Assembly (NCBI GenBank): GCA_027623615.1
Contig: JAQBVH010000202.1
Coordinates: 1-6,384 of the forward strand
DNA length: 6,384 nucleotides
Reading direction: 5' to 3'
Source: Planctomycetota bacterium
GTDB lineage: Bacteria > Planctomycetota > UBA1135 > GCA-002686595
The notes under the pieces were generated by a model. That model ran no database searches. It had not been told where the DNA came from and was given only the letters and a program-made list of their open reading frames with translations. Both the position numbers and the translations under genes were made by a program. This document shows positions 5,792 through 6,384 of this stretch, piece by piece; within the stretch, counting starts at the first letter, position 1; every line of letters begins with the position of its first letter.

Positions 5792-6334
5792 ATGAAGCGC
5801 TCCCTTCTCGCCAGCGCCCTCGCCCTCGTCGCCGTCGCGTGTCAGGGCTCCGGTCAGCAGATCAACGACCACTGGAACGCCGATTCGATCGCGCCCCGCG
5901 CTGGTCGATTCTTCCTCGGCTACGACGCCCAGAAGGATGGCGACTACCGCGACTTTGCCTGGGAGCGCAAGCAGCACATCAACCTGACGCTGCGTCGCCA
6001 CCTCTTCCATCACAACCCGGACAACCCGAACCATCCGGACGTCGCGGCACGCCAGCGCCCCCTGAACTCGCTCCTTCCGGACCCGGTCTCCTTCATCCAC
6101 CTCGAAGGCCTCCTGATCGGCTTCGCGACATGGACTGGAACCGGCAGCTTCATCCCGATCCCGGTCGATTCGCTCATCGGCGTCCTGGCGCCTGGCGGCC
6201 GGGATGAGTTCATGGACGGCATCACCGACTTCGCCGGCGGCAGCATCGGCGCAGTGACCTCGACCTTCGCCCACAAGTGGGTCAAGCCCGGGATCGCCGG
6301 CACGGTGACGATGTTCCACCGCCTGGTCGACTAG
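5792..6334 (+). CDS. probable lipoprotein of unrecognised family
   Basis: The protein has 180 residues. Residues 1-16 form a typical export signal: MKR, then the hydrophobic SLLASALALVAVA, ending in AVAC with the cysteine at 17. This fits lipoprotein signal peptidase processing, although Ala instead of Leu at -3 is not ideal. The mature part starts with a polar stretch. A charged middle follows (about 46-90) with Asp/Tyr/Arg and a His/Asn/Pro-rich segment, RRHLFHHNPDNPNHPD (68-83). The C-terminal half is Gly-rich and moderately hydrophobic (104-133 and 148-174), perhaps membrane-apposed helices or beta structure. I recognise no domain, so no function is assigned. The frame is open upstream to an ATG at 5540, but the signal peptide makes the ATG at 5792 far more likely; only a weak AGAG lies before it. 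Codon use looks like the rest of the window. It is transcribed away from the nadD cluster and has its own terminator. Confidence 0.83.
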   Translation: MKRSLLASALALVAVACQGSGQQINDHWNADSIAPRAGRFFLGYDAQKDGDYRDFAWERKQHINLTLRRHLFHHNPDNPNHPDVAARQRPLNSLLPDPVSFIHLEGLLIGFATWTGTGSFIPIPVDSLIGVLAPGGRDEFMDGITDFAGGSIGAVTSTFAHKWVKPGIAGTVTMFHRLVD

Positions 6335-6354
6335 GCGACCCCGTTGGGGCCGCC
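6334..6354 (+). other. first hairpin after the lipoprotein gene
   Basis: GGCG (6334-6337) pairs with CGCC (6351-6354), and CCCC (6339-6342) with GGGG (6346-6349), around the loop GTT with one mismatch between the stems. It begins at the last base of the stop codon and shares bases 6352-6354 with the next hairpin, so the two cannot both form fully. No T-run follows it. Confidence 0.45.
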
Positions 6355-6384
6355 TACGCCTCCTTCGGAGGCGTGGGTGTTTCT
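6352..6384 (+). terminator. intrinsic (Rho-independent) terminator
   Basis: ACGCCTCC (6356-6363) pairs perfectly with GGAGGCGT (6367-6374) around TTC. The stem extends by C-G and G-T pairs to 6352/6378. It is followed by TGTTTCT up to the window edge, a moderate T-tract that may continue beyond. The position, 17 bases after the stop of the rightward gene, fits termination of that transcript. Confidence 0.75.

Noticed and set aside
5651..6319. Minus-strand 222-codon open frame opposite the lipoprotein gene
   Set aside because: It has no recognisable motif and crosses the divergent spacer. The plus strand has a signal peptide, sensible protein composition and a terminator in the right place.
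1..6384. CRISPR array, insertion sequence, tRNA/rRNA gene or phage/defence module
   Set aside because: No spaced repeats, transposase motifs, terminal inverted repeats or RNA gene signatures are visible on either strand.

Overview
This is a GC-rich bacterial chromosomal window (about two thirds G+C by eye) with dense, tightly packed housekeeping genes. The cell is probably Gram-negative. YidC has a large periplasmic domain before its insertase core, and there is a probable lipoprotein. The phylum cannot be fixed from the sequence. The long Lys/Gly-rich YidC tail and the yidC-mnmE order would fit Planctomycetota or a deltaproteobacterial/Myxococcota-type lineage, but this is weak inference.

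From 5523 down to the left edge, five genes run on the minus strand with little or no space between them and could form one operon. In order of transcription they are nadD (NAD synthesis), a MraY/WecA-type polyprenyl-phosphate sugar-phosphate transferase (first step of a lipid-linked glycan), a calcineurin-like metallophosphoesterase, yidC (membrane protein insertase) and mnmE (tRNA wobble-uridine modification GTPase, cut by the window edge). mnmE is absent from a simple ORF listing because it runs off the edge, but it reads clearly over 365 codons. NadD and the transferase overlap, and the Shine-Dalgarno sequence of mnmE overlaps the yidC stop codon. Both suggest translational coupling.

From 5524 to 5791 lies a 268-base divergent spacer. 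It holds a TGGAC-N4-GTCCA dyad that overlaps two candidate divergent promoters, a GGGGG/CCCCC hairpin on the nadD side, and a bulged 13-bp hairpin just after the predicted start of the rightward transcript.

Rightward from 5792 is one gene for a 180-residue probable lipoprotein of unrecognised family. Its stop codon is followed by two hairpins, the second of which looks like an intrinsic terminator at the right edge.

I see no mobile element, CRISPR array, tRNA, rRNA or obvious defence system. The points of interest are unusual sequence details in conserved genes (the MnmE GTPase motifs and its in-frame 12-bp repeat, the transferase histidine motif, the YidC ends) and the structured divergent spacer, rather than a new multi-gene system.
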